Positions 1 to 18,323 of a stretch of DNA of 64,000 bases are shown in pieces. Source of the DNA: Rhizobium sp. FKL33 (GTDB lineage: Bacteria; Pseudomonadota; Alphaproteobacteria; Rhizobiales; Rhizobiaceae); the NCBI RefSeq assembly GCF_005222915.1, contig NZ_STFX01000001.1, forward strand, positions 124,001-188,000, read 5' to 3'. A model generated the notes under the pieces. The model was not told the origin of the DNA and made no database searches. It saw only the letters and a program-made list of their open reading frames with translations. Made by a program: the position numbers and the translations under genes. Every line of letters starts with the position of its first letter. Positions within the stretch are counted from its first letter, which is position 1.

Positions 1-93
1 AAGATTAGAGTTCCCCGATATATGACGGAGCCGTGTGGCCAGCGGCCCTCCGTCTGTTGCAGGCCCGAATGCTATAAGCGATAAGGAGCGACG

Positions 94-4230
<4,137 letters not shown>

Positions 4231-4240
4231 AATCCTATCG

Positions 4241-4270
4241 GCCGCGCGCGGGACATAACCCGCGCGCGGC
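4241..4270 (+). other. GC-rich hairpin after rpoB
   Basis: A perfect 12-base-pair inverted repeat, GCCGCGCGCGGG paired with its complement around the loop ACATAA, starts 10 bases after the rpoB stop. It lacks a T-run, so it is more likely an mRNA processing or stability structure than a terminator. Confidence 0.6.
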
Positions 4271-4326
4271 GTCACGCTTTGGTCCGTTTCGCATGTCATA
4301 GCGTTGAGTCGGACGAGGGTGTGGAG

Positions 4327-4355
4327 CGCGGCGCAGGCCGCGGTTTTCCATTTTT
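4327..4355 (+). promoter_or_regulatory. Terminator-like or attenuator hairpin in the rpoB-rpoC spacer
   Basis: A 6-base-pair GC stem (CGCGGC, loop GCAG, GCCGCG) is followed by the T-rich stretch GTTTTCCATTTTT. It looks like a weak intrinsic terminator inside the rpoBC transcript, which could reduce rpoC relative to rpoB. This is inference from sequence only. Confidence 0.4.
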
Positions 4356-4356
4356 A

Positions 4357-4397
4357 GGAAGCGACGATTTTCGTCGACAAGAATCGTCAGCGCTTCC
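4357..4397 (+). promoter_or_regulatory. Long imperfect hairpin upstream of rpoC
   Basis: GGAAGCGACGATT pairs with a matching arm ending CGCTTCC, interrupted by a short bulge, with a 12-base loop. It ends 33 bases before the rpoC start and could influence rpoC translation or RNase processing. Confidence 0.4.
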
Positions 4398-4430
4398 ATT
4401 TCAGGGTTTGGCGCCCCCAAGGAGACAGGC

Positions 4431-8639
<4,209 letters not shown>

Positions 8640-8664
8640 TCGGACGCGAAAACTGAAAAAAGTA

Positions 8665-8694
8665 ACGCCGGAGGGAAACCTCCGGCGTTTTTTT
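8665..8694 (+). terminator. Rho-independent terminator after rpoC
   Basis: ACGCCGGAGG, loop GAAA and the complementary arm are followed by seven T residues, 25 bases after the rpoC stop. It is the clear end of the rpoBC transcription unit. Confidence 0.93.
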
Positions 8695-8936
8695 GTGGCG
8701 CGCCTGCCAAACTTCAACCGGTCGAGCGATTGCGATCTCGGCCCCGAGGTCAGCGTCTCGTTCTCAACGCGTAGCGATGGGATCGATCGGTTCATCCATG
8801 CGCGATATCCCCCATTTGGGAGTTGTCCGCTGCGCCGCCGCGCCATACTGTCCTGGGCGGGGCAGCGCGATGTCACTCGAGAGTGACTGGCGGCGTCGCG
8901 GGCGCGTTTCCTGAAGATTCAGTTTGGGGCCATCTG

Positions 8937-10697
8937 ATGACCATTCATAAGAACGTTGCGTTCAAGCTCGATGGGAAAACGAAATTTTCAGTCGGCGACG
9001 ACGATTTCGCGTGGAGCGGCCGGTGGATCGACCAGATCAACATTTGGTCTGGAGACAAAGGCAAGGTCTATACGAGCACCGTCACGCTAACGGGCTCTGA
9101 CTGGGGCGTGGCCTCGCTGCGTTTCGTTGGGCAGGCGGACATGAAGCTCGTCCTCAAGGATGGCGACGCCAGGACAGGGCGTGAATTCGAGTCCATTCTT
9201 GCTGGCAACGCCGGCAGCGTCATCACCCTAAAATCGACCAGCGTCCATGATCTGGCGGGGTCCGGCGGCGTCGACAAGGTCACGCTCGGCGCGGGGCGGG
9301 TCGATCAGGTCTATCTCTACGATGGCAATGACGTGGTGACGACGGGCAGCGGCAGCGTGGGCTCCATCCAGACCGGCAATGGCAACGACAAGGTCACGCT
9401 CGGCGCCGGGAATGTCGACGGCGTCATGACTGCGGATGGCAACGATACGGTCGTCGGCGGGTCTGGGGACGCCAGCCTGATCGGCCTGGCGGCCGGGAAC
9501 AACAGCTTCACCAGCGGCGACGGCTGGGTCGGCATTCTCTCTTTGGGGTCAGGGGACGACAAGGTCAAGATTGCCCGTGGCGAGGTCGATCTCATTCGGC
9601 TGTCGGATGGCGATAATACGGTGACGGTCACGGCTGATGGCTGGTCCGGCTCGATCGTGGCCTATGGGGGTGATGACACGCTGAGCCTCGACGCCTCGCG
9701 GGGTATAGAGAACGTCAATCTGGGCTCCGGCCACAATGTGGTGAACGCCGGCGCCGGTTATATCGGATCCCTGGTGTTTTACGGCGGCGTCGACGAGGTG
9801 ACGTTGGGCGCAGGCGGAGCCGGCAGCGTTCAGCTGGGTGACGGCGACAACAGTCTTTACTCCGGCGCCGGTTGGCTGGGAGCGGTCATGGCAGGCTCGG
9901 GCAATGATACAATTTCAATTGTCGGGGACGCGGGGACGGTGCAAGCCGGTTCCGGCAACAACACCATCACGGCAACGGGTTCCTGGGTGAGTTCCATCGT
10001 CGCCAATGGCGGTGTGGATATCGTCGAAGTCACCTCCGGCGTCGAGGCGATGCTCCTGGGCTCCGGCGATAATCGGATCGAGACGGGGGCCGGCTGGGTT
10101 GGCTCGATCATCACCTATGGCGGCGCGGACAAGATCCTGGTGGGCGCCGGCGGGGCTGGTTTCGTCGCCGCTTATGGAGGCGATGACACCGTCGCCCTGA
10201 CCGAGACGGATATGGGCGACACCTCGATCATCAATGGCGGCAGCGGAACGGATACGGTCGACTTTTCCCGCTTTTCGCTGGATGTGGTGATATCCCTGGC
10301 GGATCCCAGCCCTTATCAGGCCGGAGACACCGCATTCGTAGTCGTCGGCTTCGAAAACCTCGTTACCGGCTCGGGAGACGACATATTGACCGGAAGCGCC
10401 GTCAACAATACGCTCGCCGGCGGAACCGGAGATGATGCGCTTACGGGCGGCGAGGGGGCGGACAAATTTGTCTTCGCGTCCGGCGACGGTGAGGATCTGG
10501 TTACCGATTTTTCGGTCGCCCAAGGCGACGTCGTCGATCTTTCCGGCGTAACTCAAATTACGAGTTTCAGTGATCTCGCCGCCAGCCATATGACCCAGGA
10601 TGGATCCGATGTGGTGATCAGCAACGGCGCCGGCGACACGATCACGCTTGCGGATGTCGTTCTCGCCGACCTGAGTTCGGCCAGCTTCGCATTTTGA
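8937..10697 (+). CDS. RTX-like (hemolysin-type) calcium-binding repeat protein
   Basis: Predicted secreted glycine- and aspartate-rich repeat protein of 586 residues, starting MTIHKNVAF. The reading frame is open 38 codons further upstream, but that stretch has no coding character. The body is a long run of about 22-residue units of the type GAGxVxxVxxxxGNDxV, which should build a beta-roll or beta-helix. Near the C-terminus are two canonical RTX nonapeptide-like units (GGTGDDALT, GGEGADKFV). They lead into a region with VTDFSVAQGDVVDLSG, typical of the C-terminal type I secretion domain of serralysins. There is no N-terminal signal peptide and no enzymatic domain. No type I exporter lies in the window. 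It interrupts the usual rpoC-rpsL neighbourhood. Confidence 0.8.
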   Translation: MTIHKNVAFKLDGKTKFSVGDDDFAWSGRWIDQINIWSGDKGKVYTSTVTLTGSDWGVASLRFVGQADMKLVLKDGDARTGREFESILAGNAGSVITLKSTSVHDLAGSGGVDKVTLGAGRVDQVYLYDGNDVVTTGSGSVGSIQTGNGNDKVTLGAGNVDGVMTADGNDTVVGGSGDASLIGLAAGNNSFTSGDGWVGILSLGSGDDKVKIARGEVDLIRLSDGDNTVTVTADGWSGSIVAYGGDDTLSLDASRGIENVNLGSGHNVVNAGAGYIGSLVFYGGVDEVTLGAGGAGSVQLGDGDNSLYSGAGWLGAVMAGSGNDTISIVGDAGTVQAGSGNNTITATGSWVSSIVANGGVDIVEVTSGVEAMLLGSGDNRIETGAGWVGSIITYGGADKILVGAGGAGFVAAYGGDDTVALTETDMGDTSIINGGSGTDTVDFSRFSLDVVISLADPSPYQAGDTAFVVVGFENLVTGSGDDILTGSAVNNTLAGGTGDDALTGGEGADKFVFASGDGEDLVTDFSVAQGDVVDLSGVTQITSFSDLAASHMTQDGSDVVISNGAGDTITLADVVLADLSSASFAF

Positions 10698-10757
10698 CCG
10701 GGAGGCTGGTGAGGGGAAATGCGCAGCGGCACAACCGCCGCGCTCCGTAATGTCATG

Positions 10758-11048
10758 TCATGAAAAGCGAATGATAGACACGTCGCCTTCGAGCGCGCCC
10801 TGATAGGCCGAGGCGTGCGGCTCTTCGTCGGGTTCGCCCATGATGGTGCCGATCTGGTCGAGGTCCGCCTCGTGGAAGCCCTCCTCGGTCAGCGCGTTCA
10901 GCGCCTCGCGCACGGCGGTGTCGTCGTCGGGCGCGCGCAGCATGATATGCACGTCGATGCCGTCCTCGTCGTCTTCCAGATAGGCCTTGCCGATGATGAT
11001 GAAGACGAAGCCGTCCTTTGGCGCGTTGTCGTTGACGGGATCTTCCAT
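10758..11048 (-). CDS. Small acidic conserved-hypothetical-type protein
   Basis: A 96-residue acidic protein starting MEDPVNDNAPKDGFVF and ending DVSIIRFS. It contains a compact alternating pattern compatible with an alpha/beta fold (FVFIIIGKAYL, IDVHIMLRA, AVREALNAL). The frame stays open 45 codons upstream, but that part is Arg/Ser-rich and looks non-coding, so the internal ATG at 11048 is preferred. It is on the opposite strand to its neighbours, convergent with the RTX gene and divergent from the str operon. I do not recognise the family; coding bias supports a real gene. Confidence 0.65.
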   Translation of the reverse strand: MEDPVNDNAPKDGFVFIIIGKAYLEDDEDGIDVHIMLRAPDDDTAVREALNALTEEGFHEADLDQIGTIMGEPDEEPHASAYQGALEGDVSIIRFS

Positions 11049-11319
11049 ATGAACGCTTTCTTTGCTTGGGAGAGGGCGGTCCGCCCCGATTGCGAAATCT
11101 GTGCCGGTGGAATCACCAGAAGCTGCGATGCGCCGATGAGGCGCTGATGGGCCGAATCTATCGGTTTGGCGTCTCCCGCACAAATATTATGTGGCGGCGC
11201 GACGGGTTTTTACCCTTGATTAAGGTTGCTGAAATCTTGCGCCTCAGTCCGGATTCGGGTCATATCGGGCCGAAACCCGCCGTTTCCACCCGGTTGCCGT
11301 AAAAAAGCGGCGTCGCCTC

Positions 11320-11348
11320 TTGACTGTGAAGGGGAATGGATTTAGTAC
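11320..11348 (+). promoter_or_regulatory. Candidate sigma70 promoter for the str operon
   Basis: The -35-like TTGACT is followed after exactly 17 bases by TAGTAC, which matches only three positions of the -10 consensus. Location upstream of rpsL and orientation fit; strength is uncertain. Confidence 0.4.
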
Positions 11349-11457
11349 GCCGGCCATCAGAGCCGATGTGGGGCTGGCTGGTTCGGGACGACGCGTCCTG
11401 GAGTTCGTCCCAAACAAGGTTCATCATAGCACGTTGATTTGCGATTGCTGCACGCAT

Positions 11458-11481
11458 GATTCCTCTTTTTGCGGAGGAATC
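11458..11481 (+). other. Hairpin in the rpsL leader
   Basis: GATTCCTC and its exact complement GAGGAATC flank an 8-base loop. It lies 140 bases before rpsL and is a possible leader structure; function unknown. Confidence 0.4.
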
Positions 11482-11622
11482 CTCTGTTTCATCGGATACA
11501 CACGCTCACTATGGCGGTGCATCCGATTTTTGCGCATGAAACATCGATATGCTTGAAGGCCGGAGACGGCGTAACGAGTGCCCGCAAGGGTCCAGGAAAA
11601 CAGTTTCTAAAGGGATGGTTAC

Positions 11623-11994
11623 ATGCCTACCGTAAACCAGCTGATCCGCAAGCCGCGTCAGGCACAGGTCAAGCGCAACAAGGTTCCTGCTCTGCAGGAA
11701 AACCCCCAGAAGCGTGGTGTTTGCACCCGCGTGTACACGACCACGCCGAAGAAGCCGAACTCGGCTCTGCGTAAGGTTGCCAAGATCCGCCTGGTGAACG
11801 GCTTCGAAGTCATCGGCTACATCCCGGGCGAAGGTCACAACCTTCAAGAGCACTCCGTGGTGATGATCCGCGGCGGCCGCGTCAAGGACTTGCCGGGCGT
11901 GCGCTACCACATCATCCGCGGCGTGCTCGACACCCAGGGCGTCAAGAACCGCAAGCAGCGCCGCTCCAAGTACGGCGCGAAGCGTCCGAAGTAA
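11623..11994 (+). CDS. rpsL: 30S ribosomal protein S12
   Basis: Ribosomal protein S12 of the decoding centre, 123 residues, full length. The conserved [18 protein letters not shown] and [13 protein letters not shown] segments are intact, so the lysines equivalent to Lys42 and Lys87 carry wild-type residues and no streptomycin-resistance change is present. First gene of the str operon rpsL-rpsG-fusA-tuf, 57 bases before rpsG. Confidence 0.99.
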   Translation: MPTVNQLIRKPRQAQVKRNKVPALQENPQKRGVCTRVYTTTPKKPNSALRKVAKIRLVNGFEVIGYIPGEGHNLQEHSVVMIRGGRVKDLPGVRYHIIRGVLDTQGVKNRKQRRSKYGAKRPK

Positions 11995-12000
11995 TATTGG

Positions 12001-12027
12001 CCGCCTCCGCGTTTCGCGGCGGCTCCC
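12001..12027 (+). other. Hairpin between rpsL and rpsG
   Basis: GCCGCC and GGCGGC arms flank a loop containing TCCGCGTTTCGC. There is no T-run. It may be a processing or autoregulatory structure, as expected in some str operons, but this is inference. Confidence 0.35.
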
Positions 12028-12039
12028 TGATCAAGTTGA

Positions 12040-12522
<483 letters not shown>

Positions 12523-12546
12523 TCATCGAGAGAAAGGCAGTCTATC

Positions 12547-14646
12547 ATGGCTCGCGAATACAAGATCGAAGACTACCGCAATTTCGGCATCATGGCTCAC
12601 ATCGATGCCGGCAAGACGACCACGACCGAGCGTATCCTCTACTACACCGGTAAGTCCCACAAGATCGGCGAAGTCCATGACGGCGCTGCCACGATGGACT
12701 GGATGGAGCAGGAGCAGGAACGCGGCATCACCATCACGTCCGCCGCCACCACGACCTTCTGGAAGGGCCGTGACGGCAAGCAGCGCCGTTTCAACATCAT
12801 CGACACCCCCGGCCACGTCGACTTCACCATCGAAGTCGAGCGTTCGCTGCGCGTGCTCGACGGCGCGGTTGCTCTGCTCGACGCCAACGCCGGCGTTGAG
12901 CCGCAGACGGAAACTGTCTGGCGTCAGGCCGACAAGTACAACGTCCCGCGGATGATCTTCTGCAACAAGATGGACAAGACCGGCGCGGACTTCTACCGCT
13001 CGGTCGAAATGATCAAGACCCGTCTGGGCGCCACCCCGGTCGTCTGCCAGCTGCCGATCGGCGCTGAAAGCGACTTCAAGGGCGTCGTCGACCTGATCGA
13101 AATGAACGCTCTGGTGTGGCGCGACGAATCGCTCGGCGCTCAGTGGGACGTCGTCGAGATCCCGGACGACCTGAAGGACAAGGCTGAAGAATATCGCGAA
13201 AAGCTCATCGAGACCGTCGTCGAAATCGACGAAGCCGCGATGGAAGCCTATCTCGAAGGCAACATGCCCGACAACGACCAGATCCGCGCGCTGATCCGCC
13301 GCGGCACGATCGACGTCAAGTTCTTCCCGTTCTTCTGCGGTTCGGCCTTCAAGAACAAGGGCGTGCAGCCGCTGCTCGACGCCGTTGTCGACTTCCTGCC
13401 GTCGCCGATCGACATTCCGGCGATCAAGGGCATCGACGCCAAGACCGAAGCTGAAATCGAGCGTCACGCCGACGACAGCGAGCCGCTGTCGATGCTGGCC
13501 TTCAAGATCATGAACGACCCCTTCGTCGGTTCGCTGACCTTCTGCCGCATCTACTCGGGCAAGCTCGAAAAGGGCGCGTCCGTGATGAACACGGTCAAGG
13601 ACAAGCGCGAGCGCGTCGGCCGCATGCTGCAGATGCACTCCAACAGCCGTGAAGACATCGAAGAAGCCTTTGCAGGCGACATCGTGGCTCTCGCCGGCCT
13701 GAAGGATGCGACCACGGGCGACACGCTCTGCGACCCGCTGAAGCCGGTTATCCTGGAACGCATGGAATTCCCCGAGCCGGTCATCCAGATCGCGATCGAG
13801 CCGAAGTCCAAGGGCGACCAGGAAAAGATGGGCCTCGCGCTCAACCGTCTCGCTGCCGAAGATCCGTCCTTCCGCGTGAAGACCGACGAAGAATCGGGTC
13901 AGACGATCATCGCCGGCATGGGCGAACTGCACCTCGACATTCTTGTTGACCGCATGCGTCGCGAGTTCAAGGTCGAAGCCACCGTCGGCGAGCCGCAGGT
14001 TGCCTATCGCGAAACCATCACCCGCGAGCACACCGAAGACTACACGCACAAGAAGCAGTCCGGCGGCACCGGTCAGTTCGCCCGCGTCAAGCTGGTGTTC
14101 AAGCCGAATCCCGATGGCGAAGAGTTCAAGTTCGAGTCCAAGATCGTCGGCGGCGCGGTTCCGAAGGAATACATCCCCGGCGTTGAAAAGGGCATCCTGA
14201 GCGTCATGAGCTCCGGTCCGCTCGCTGGCTTCCCGATGCTCGGCGTTCATGCGACGCTGATCGACGGCGCCTTCCACGACGTCGACTCGTCGGTTCTCGC
14301 CTTCGAAATCGCCTCGCGCGCCTGCTTCCGCGAAGCCGCCAAGAAGGCCGGCGCGCAGCTGCTTGAGCCGATGATGAAGGTCGAAGTCGTCACCCCCGAA
14401 GACTATGTGGGCGATTGCATCGGCGACCTGAACGCGCGTCGCGGTCAGATCCAGGGTCAGGAAAGCCGCGGCGTGTCCGTGGTGATCAACGCCCATGTGC
14501 CGCTCGCCAACATGTTCAAATACGTCGACAAGCTGCGCTCGATGTCCCAGGGCCGCGCTCAGTACTCGATGGTGTTCGATCACTACGCGCCGGTTCCGGC
14601 TAACGTCGCCCAGGAAATCCAGGCTAAGTATTCCGGTCAGCGTTGA
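12547..14646 (+). CDS. fusA: Elongation factor G
   Basis: Translocation GTPase EF-G, 699 residues. It has the G1 motif AHIDAGKTT, the DTPGH motif (IDTPGHVDF) and NKMDKTGAD in the N-terminal GTPase domain. The [13 protein letters not shown] region of domain II and the C-terminal [18 protein letters not shown] region are also present. It reads through without interruption and is a standard member of the str operon, followed by tuf after 60 bases. Confidence 0.99.
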   Translation: MAREYKIEDYRNFGIMAHIDAGKTTTTERILYYTGKSHKIGEVHDGAATMDWMEQEQERGITITSAATTTFWKGRDGKQRRFNIIDTPGHVDFTIEVERSLRVLDGAVALLDANAGVEPQTETVWRQADKYNVPRMIFCNKMDKTGADFYRSVEMIKTRLGATPVVCQLPIGAESDFKGVVDLIEMNALVWRDESLGAQWDVVEIPDDLKDKAEEYREKLIETVVEIDEAAMEAYLEGNMPDNDQIRALIRRGTIDVKFFPFFCGSAFKNKGVQPLLDAVVDFLPSPIDIPAIKGIDAKTEAEIERHADDSEPLSMLAFKIMNDPFVGSLTFCRIYSGKLEKGASVMNTVKDKRERVGRMLQMHSNSREDIEEAFAGDIVALAGLKDATTGDTLCDPLKPVILERMEFPEPVIQIAIEPKSKGDQEKMGLALNRLAAEDPSFRVKTDEESGQTIIAGMGELHLDILVDRMRREFKVEATVGEPQVAYRETITREHTEDYTHKKQSGGTGQFARVKLVFKPNPDGEEFKFESKIVGGAVPKEYIPGVEKGILSVMSSGPLAGFPMLGVHATLIDGAFHDVDSSVLAFEIASRACFREAAKKAGAQLLEPMMKVEVVTPEDYVGDCIGDLNARRGQIQGQESRGVSVVINAHVPLANMFKYVDKLRSMSQGRAQYSMVFDHYAPVPANVAQEIQAKYSGQR

Positions 14647-14706
14647 CCGGAATACACCACCCGATTTTGAAGTTACGCCTTCGGGCGAGAGAATGGAGAG
14701 CCAACT

Positions 14707-15882
<1,176 letters not shown>

Positions 15883-15925
15883 CAATCGATCGACGATAGC
15901 GAAAGCTGCCGACGCAACTAAGTCT

Positions 15926-15950
15926 GCAAATCGCGTCAAGCGCGATTTGC
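15926..15950 (+). repeat. Perfect inverted repeat downstream of tuf
   Basis: GCAAATCGCG and its exact complement CGCGATTTGC surround the loop TCAAG. No T-run follows. It sits between the tuf stop and the duplicated tuf end, suggesting a small inserted or recombination-associated element. Confidence 0.7.
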
Positions 15951-15952
15951 GC

Positions 15953-15985
15953 GGCGCCGGCATCGTCACCTCGATCGTCGAGTAA
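15953..15985 (+). pseudogene. Remnant of a second tuf 3' end
   Basis: These 33 bases match the last 33 bases of the intact tuf gene except for five substitutions, and would encode GAGIVTSIVE followed by TAA, versus [10 protein letters not shown] in tuf. Nothing upstream of it is tuf-like. It is best read as the scar of recombination or deletion involving another tuf copy. Confidence 0.75.
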
Positions 15986-16008
15986 TGTCTCGACGAGACT
16001 GATTGGGA

Positions 16009-16042
16009 AGCCCCGCTGGAAACAGCGGGGCTTTTCGTTTTT
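16009..16042 (+). terminator. Rho-independent terminator of the str operon
   Basis: AGCCCCGCTG, loop GAAA and the complementary arm are followed by TTTTCGTTTTT. It lies after the tuf remnant and before pdxY. Confidence 0.9.
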
Positions 16043-16074
16043 GCTGTCCCTTACGCCTTTGTCCGGAATCCCCC

Positions 16075-16923
16075 ATGAAGCAGATCCTGTCCATCCAGTC
16101 GCATGTCGCCTATGGCTATGTCGGAAACCGCGCGGCGGTGTTTCCGCTGCAGCGGCTCGGCCATGAAGTGACGGCTGTGAACACGGTGCAATTCTCCAAC
16201 CATACCGGCTATGGCGAGTGGACCGGCGAGGTGTTGTCAGCCGGCCATATCGAGGCGATCGTCGAGGGGCTCGACAAGCGCGGGGCGCTGGCGTCGGCAG
16301 ATGCGCTGCTGACCGGCTATCTCGGCGATCCCGCCATCGGCGACATCATCATTTCGCTTCTCGACCGGCTGCCGAAGGATGCGCTCTGGCTCTGCGACCC
16401 CGTGATGGGCGATGTCGGCCGCGGCTTCTTCGTGCGTCCCGGCATTCCCGAATTCTTCCGCGACCGGGCGCTGCCGCGCGCCGGCATCATCACGCCCAAC
16501 CAGTTCGAACTCGAATTCCTGACCGGCCGCACGATCACGACGCTCGAAGAGGCGCGGGCGGCCTGCCGTTCGGCGCATGAGATGGGACCCGAAATCGTGC
16601 TGTTGACCTCGCTGATCCATGACAAGACCGGCGACGACGAGATCCAGATGCTCGCATCGCATCGCTTCGGCGAACAGGCTTTGGTCTCGACGCCGCGACT
16701 GGCGATTAATCCGGCCCCGAATGGCGCGGGCGACTGCACCTCGGCGCTGTTTCTGGCGCATCGTCTGTCGAGCGCCTCGCTTGCCGACAGTCTGGCGCGC
16801 ACCGCATCCAGCATCTTCGCGCTGTTCGACAAGACGATGAAAGCGGGCCGGCGCGAATTGCACCTGATCGCCGCCCAGGACGATTTCGCCAATCCGGCCG
16901 CGCTCGATGTGACTCTGCTCTGA
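16075..16923 (+). CDS. pdxY: Pyridoxal kinase
   Basis: Ribokinase-like vitamin B6 kinase that phosphorylates pyridoxal in the PLP salvage pathway. The 282-residue product begins MKQILSIQSHVAYGYVGN, a hallmark of PdxK/PdxY enzymes, followed by the VQFSNHTGYG substrate loop. The C-terminal PNGAGDCTSALFLA carries the catalytic Asp of the GxGD anion hole. The frame is open further upstream but overlaps the str terminator, so the ATG at 16075 is chosen. It is monocistronic between a terminator and an intergenic gap. Confidence 0.93.
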   Translation: MKQILSIQSHVAYGYVGNRAAVFPLQRLGHEVTAVNTVQFSNHTGYGEWTGEVLSAGHIEAIVEGLDKRGALASADALLTGYLGDPAIGDIIISLLDRLPKDALWLCDPVMGDVGRGFFVRPGIPEFFRDRALPRAGIITPNQFELEFLTGRTITTLEEARAACRSAHEMGPEIVLLTSLIHDKTGDDEIQMLASHRFGEQALVSTPRLAINPAPNGAGDCTSALFLAHRLSSASLADSLARTASSIFALFDKTMKAGRRELHLIAAQDDFANPAALDVTLL

Positions 16924-17053
16924 AGCTACAGGTTCACGACGCTAAAACCGTGGCTTTTGCCGCTTGGGCTTGAACGAATTCGGCTTTCGCGCGTATCACT
17001 CCTGCCTGATATCATGTCCGTCTGTTGAAGGCGGATCACGGGAGGATTGATTT

Positions 17054-17947
17054 TTGAAAAAGCGTATTCTGTTCACCGGCGGCGCGGGCAAGGCCGGTCG
17101 CCACGTCGTGCCCTGGCTCATCAATGCCGGATATGAGGTGCACAATCTCGATCTCGCGCCGCTCGACAGCCCCGGGGTGACCAATCTCATCGTCGACATC
17201 ACCGATTCCGGTCAGGTCTACAACGCCCTGACAATGCATCGTGATTTTCCGGATCTCGATCATGGCCGGGGCGTGCAGCCCTATGACGCCGTGGTGCATT
17301 TCGCGGCCATTCCCCGCATCCTCATCAAGCCAGACAACGAGACCTTCCGCGTCAACACGATGGGCACCTACAATGTCGTGGAGGCTGCGGTGAAGCTCGG
17401 GGTGCGCAAGATCATCGTGGCGTCGTCGGAAACCACCTATGGCGTCTGCTTCGCCGAGGGACATCGCGACTTCCACCAGTTTCCGCTGGAGGAAGACTAT
17501 GACGTCAATCCGATGGACTCCTATGGCCTGTCGAAGGTTCTGAACGAGAAGACTGCGCGCGCTTTCGCCGAACGCTCGGGCGCCGACATCTATGCGCTCC
17601 GCATCGGTAATGTGATCGAACCGCATGAATATGCGGATTTCCCGCGTTACTTCGCCGATCCTGAGATCCGCAAGCGCATCGCCTGGTCCTATATCGACGC
17701 CCGCGATCTCGGCCAGATCGTCCATCTCTGCATTGGCAAGGACGGATTGGGCTATCAGGTGTTCAACGCGGCAAACGACACGGTGTCGGCCAACACGCCG
17801 AGCCGCGAGCTTGCGGCGCGCTACTATCCGAATGTGCCGTTCACCCGGGAGATCGGCGAATTCGAAGGGCTGCTCTCCAACCGCAAGATCCGCGAAGTGC
17901 TCGGCTTCAAGGAAGAGCATGACTGGCGGAACTATGTGACGGTCTGA
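17054..17947 (+). CDS. NAD(P)-dependent epimerase/dehydratase (extended SDR)
   Basis: Extended short-chain dehydrogenase of 297 residues, probably acting on a nucleotide sugar or free sugar acid. The Rossmann signature is TGGAGKAG (GxxGxxG) at the N-terminus. The catalytic Ser lies in VASSETTYG and the Tyr and Lys in YGLSK. The start appears to be TTG at 17054: GGAGG lies 8 bases upstream and no ATG lies at that distance. The product immediately gives the Rossmann strand MKKRILFTGG. It is followed by its own terminator. The substrate cannot be named; relatives include UDP-glucose 4-epimerase-like and uronate dehydrogenase-like enzymes. Confidence 0.85.
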   Translation: MKKRILFTGGAGKAGRHVVPWLINAGYEVHNLDLAPLDSPGVTNLIVDITDSGQVYNALTMHRDFPDLDHGRGVQPYDAVVHFAAIPRILIKPDNETFRVNTMGTYNVVEAAVKLGVRKIIVASSETTYGVCFAEGHRDFHQFPLEEDYDVNPMDSYGLSKVLNEKTARAFAERSGADIYALRIGNVIEPHEYADFPRYFADPEIRKRIAWSYIDARDLGQIVHLCIGKDGLGYQVFNAANDTVSANTPSRELAARYYPNVPFTREIGEFEGLLSNRKIREVLGFKEEHDWRNYVTV

Positions 17948-17952
17948 ACATG

Positions 17953-17981
17953 CGAAAGGGCTCCGCGAGGAGCCCTTTTCA
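17953..17981 (+). terminator. Rho-independent terminator after the epimerase gene
   Basis: AAAGGGCTCC, loop GCGA and GGAGCCCTTTT form a short GC stem followed by Ts, 5 bases after the stop codon. Confidence 0.85.
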
Positions 17982-18000
17982 GCATATCAAGCTTGGCGGA

Positions 18001-18246
18001 TCAGGCGTCCTTACCGACCACCAGACCATAGACATAGGCGACAGCCATTAGGCCGACGAGCCCGGCCATGGCGAAAAGTTGTCCAAAGAAGCCGCGCTTG
18101 GGCAGCAGCGCCGCATCACCCGCGCCAGTTGCGCGCACGGTGTTGGCCTTGAGAATCTCGACCAGCCTGGCGTTTACGGCGTCGTTGTTGTTGGCGACAT
18201 CGCCATCCACTGCGTCGCTGGCGCTGTTTGCGCGTTCATTCTGCAT
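18001..18246 (-). CDS. Small membrane-anchored protein
   Basis: An 81-residue protein with a polar, Asn/Asp-rich N-terminal half and one hydrophobic helix near residues 54-77 (FFGQLFAMAGLVGLMAVAYVYGL). That predicts a C-tail-anchored inner-membrane protein with its N-terminus in the cytoplasm. It is convergent with the epimerase gene and sits downstream of the LacI-type regulator on the same strand, 77 bases away. I do not recognise a family, and a function cannot be assigned. Confidence 0.6.
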   Translation of the reverse strand: MQNERANSASDAVDGDVANNNDAVNARLVEILKANTVRATGAGDAALLPKRGFFGQLFAMAGLVGLMAVAYVYGLVVGKDA

Positions 18247-18323
18247 GACTTCACCCCATGGTTAATGAGTGTGTAATGCTTTTCAAAGATTGAGGCAAGA
18301 CCGCGCGCGCCGTCTCCGAGCTT

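Larger units (their letters stand above)
11049..11622 (+). other. Long non-coding leader and promoter region of the str operon
   Basis: This 574-base gap contains no convincing gene. It holds a candidate promoter at 11320-11348 and a small hairpin at 11458-11481, and otherwise ends in the rpsL ribosome site AAAGGGATGGTTAC. If the promoter is used, the str operon mRNA has an untranslated leader of about 270 bases. Confidence 0.5.

Noticed and set aside
8823-8936. A longer N-terminus for the RTX-like protein
   Set aside because: The extra 38 codons are Arg/Gly-rich and lack coding pattern; the ATG at 8937 begins the repeat protein naturally.
16924-17053. Promoter TTGAAC with TATCAC upstream of the epimerase gene
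   Set aside because: The spacing is 18 bases and the -10 is poor; not strong enough to list.
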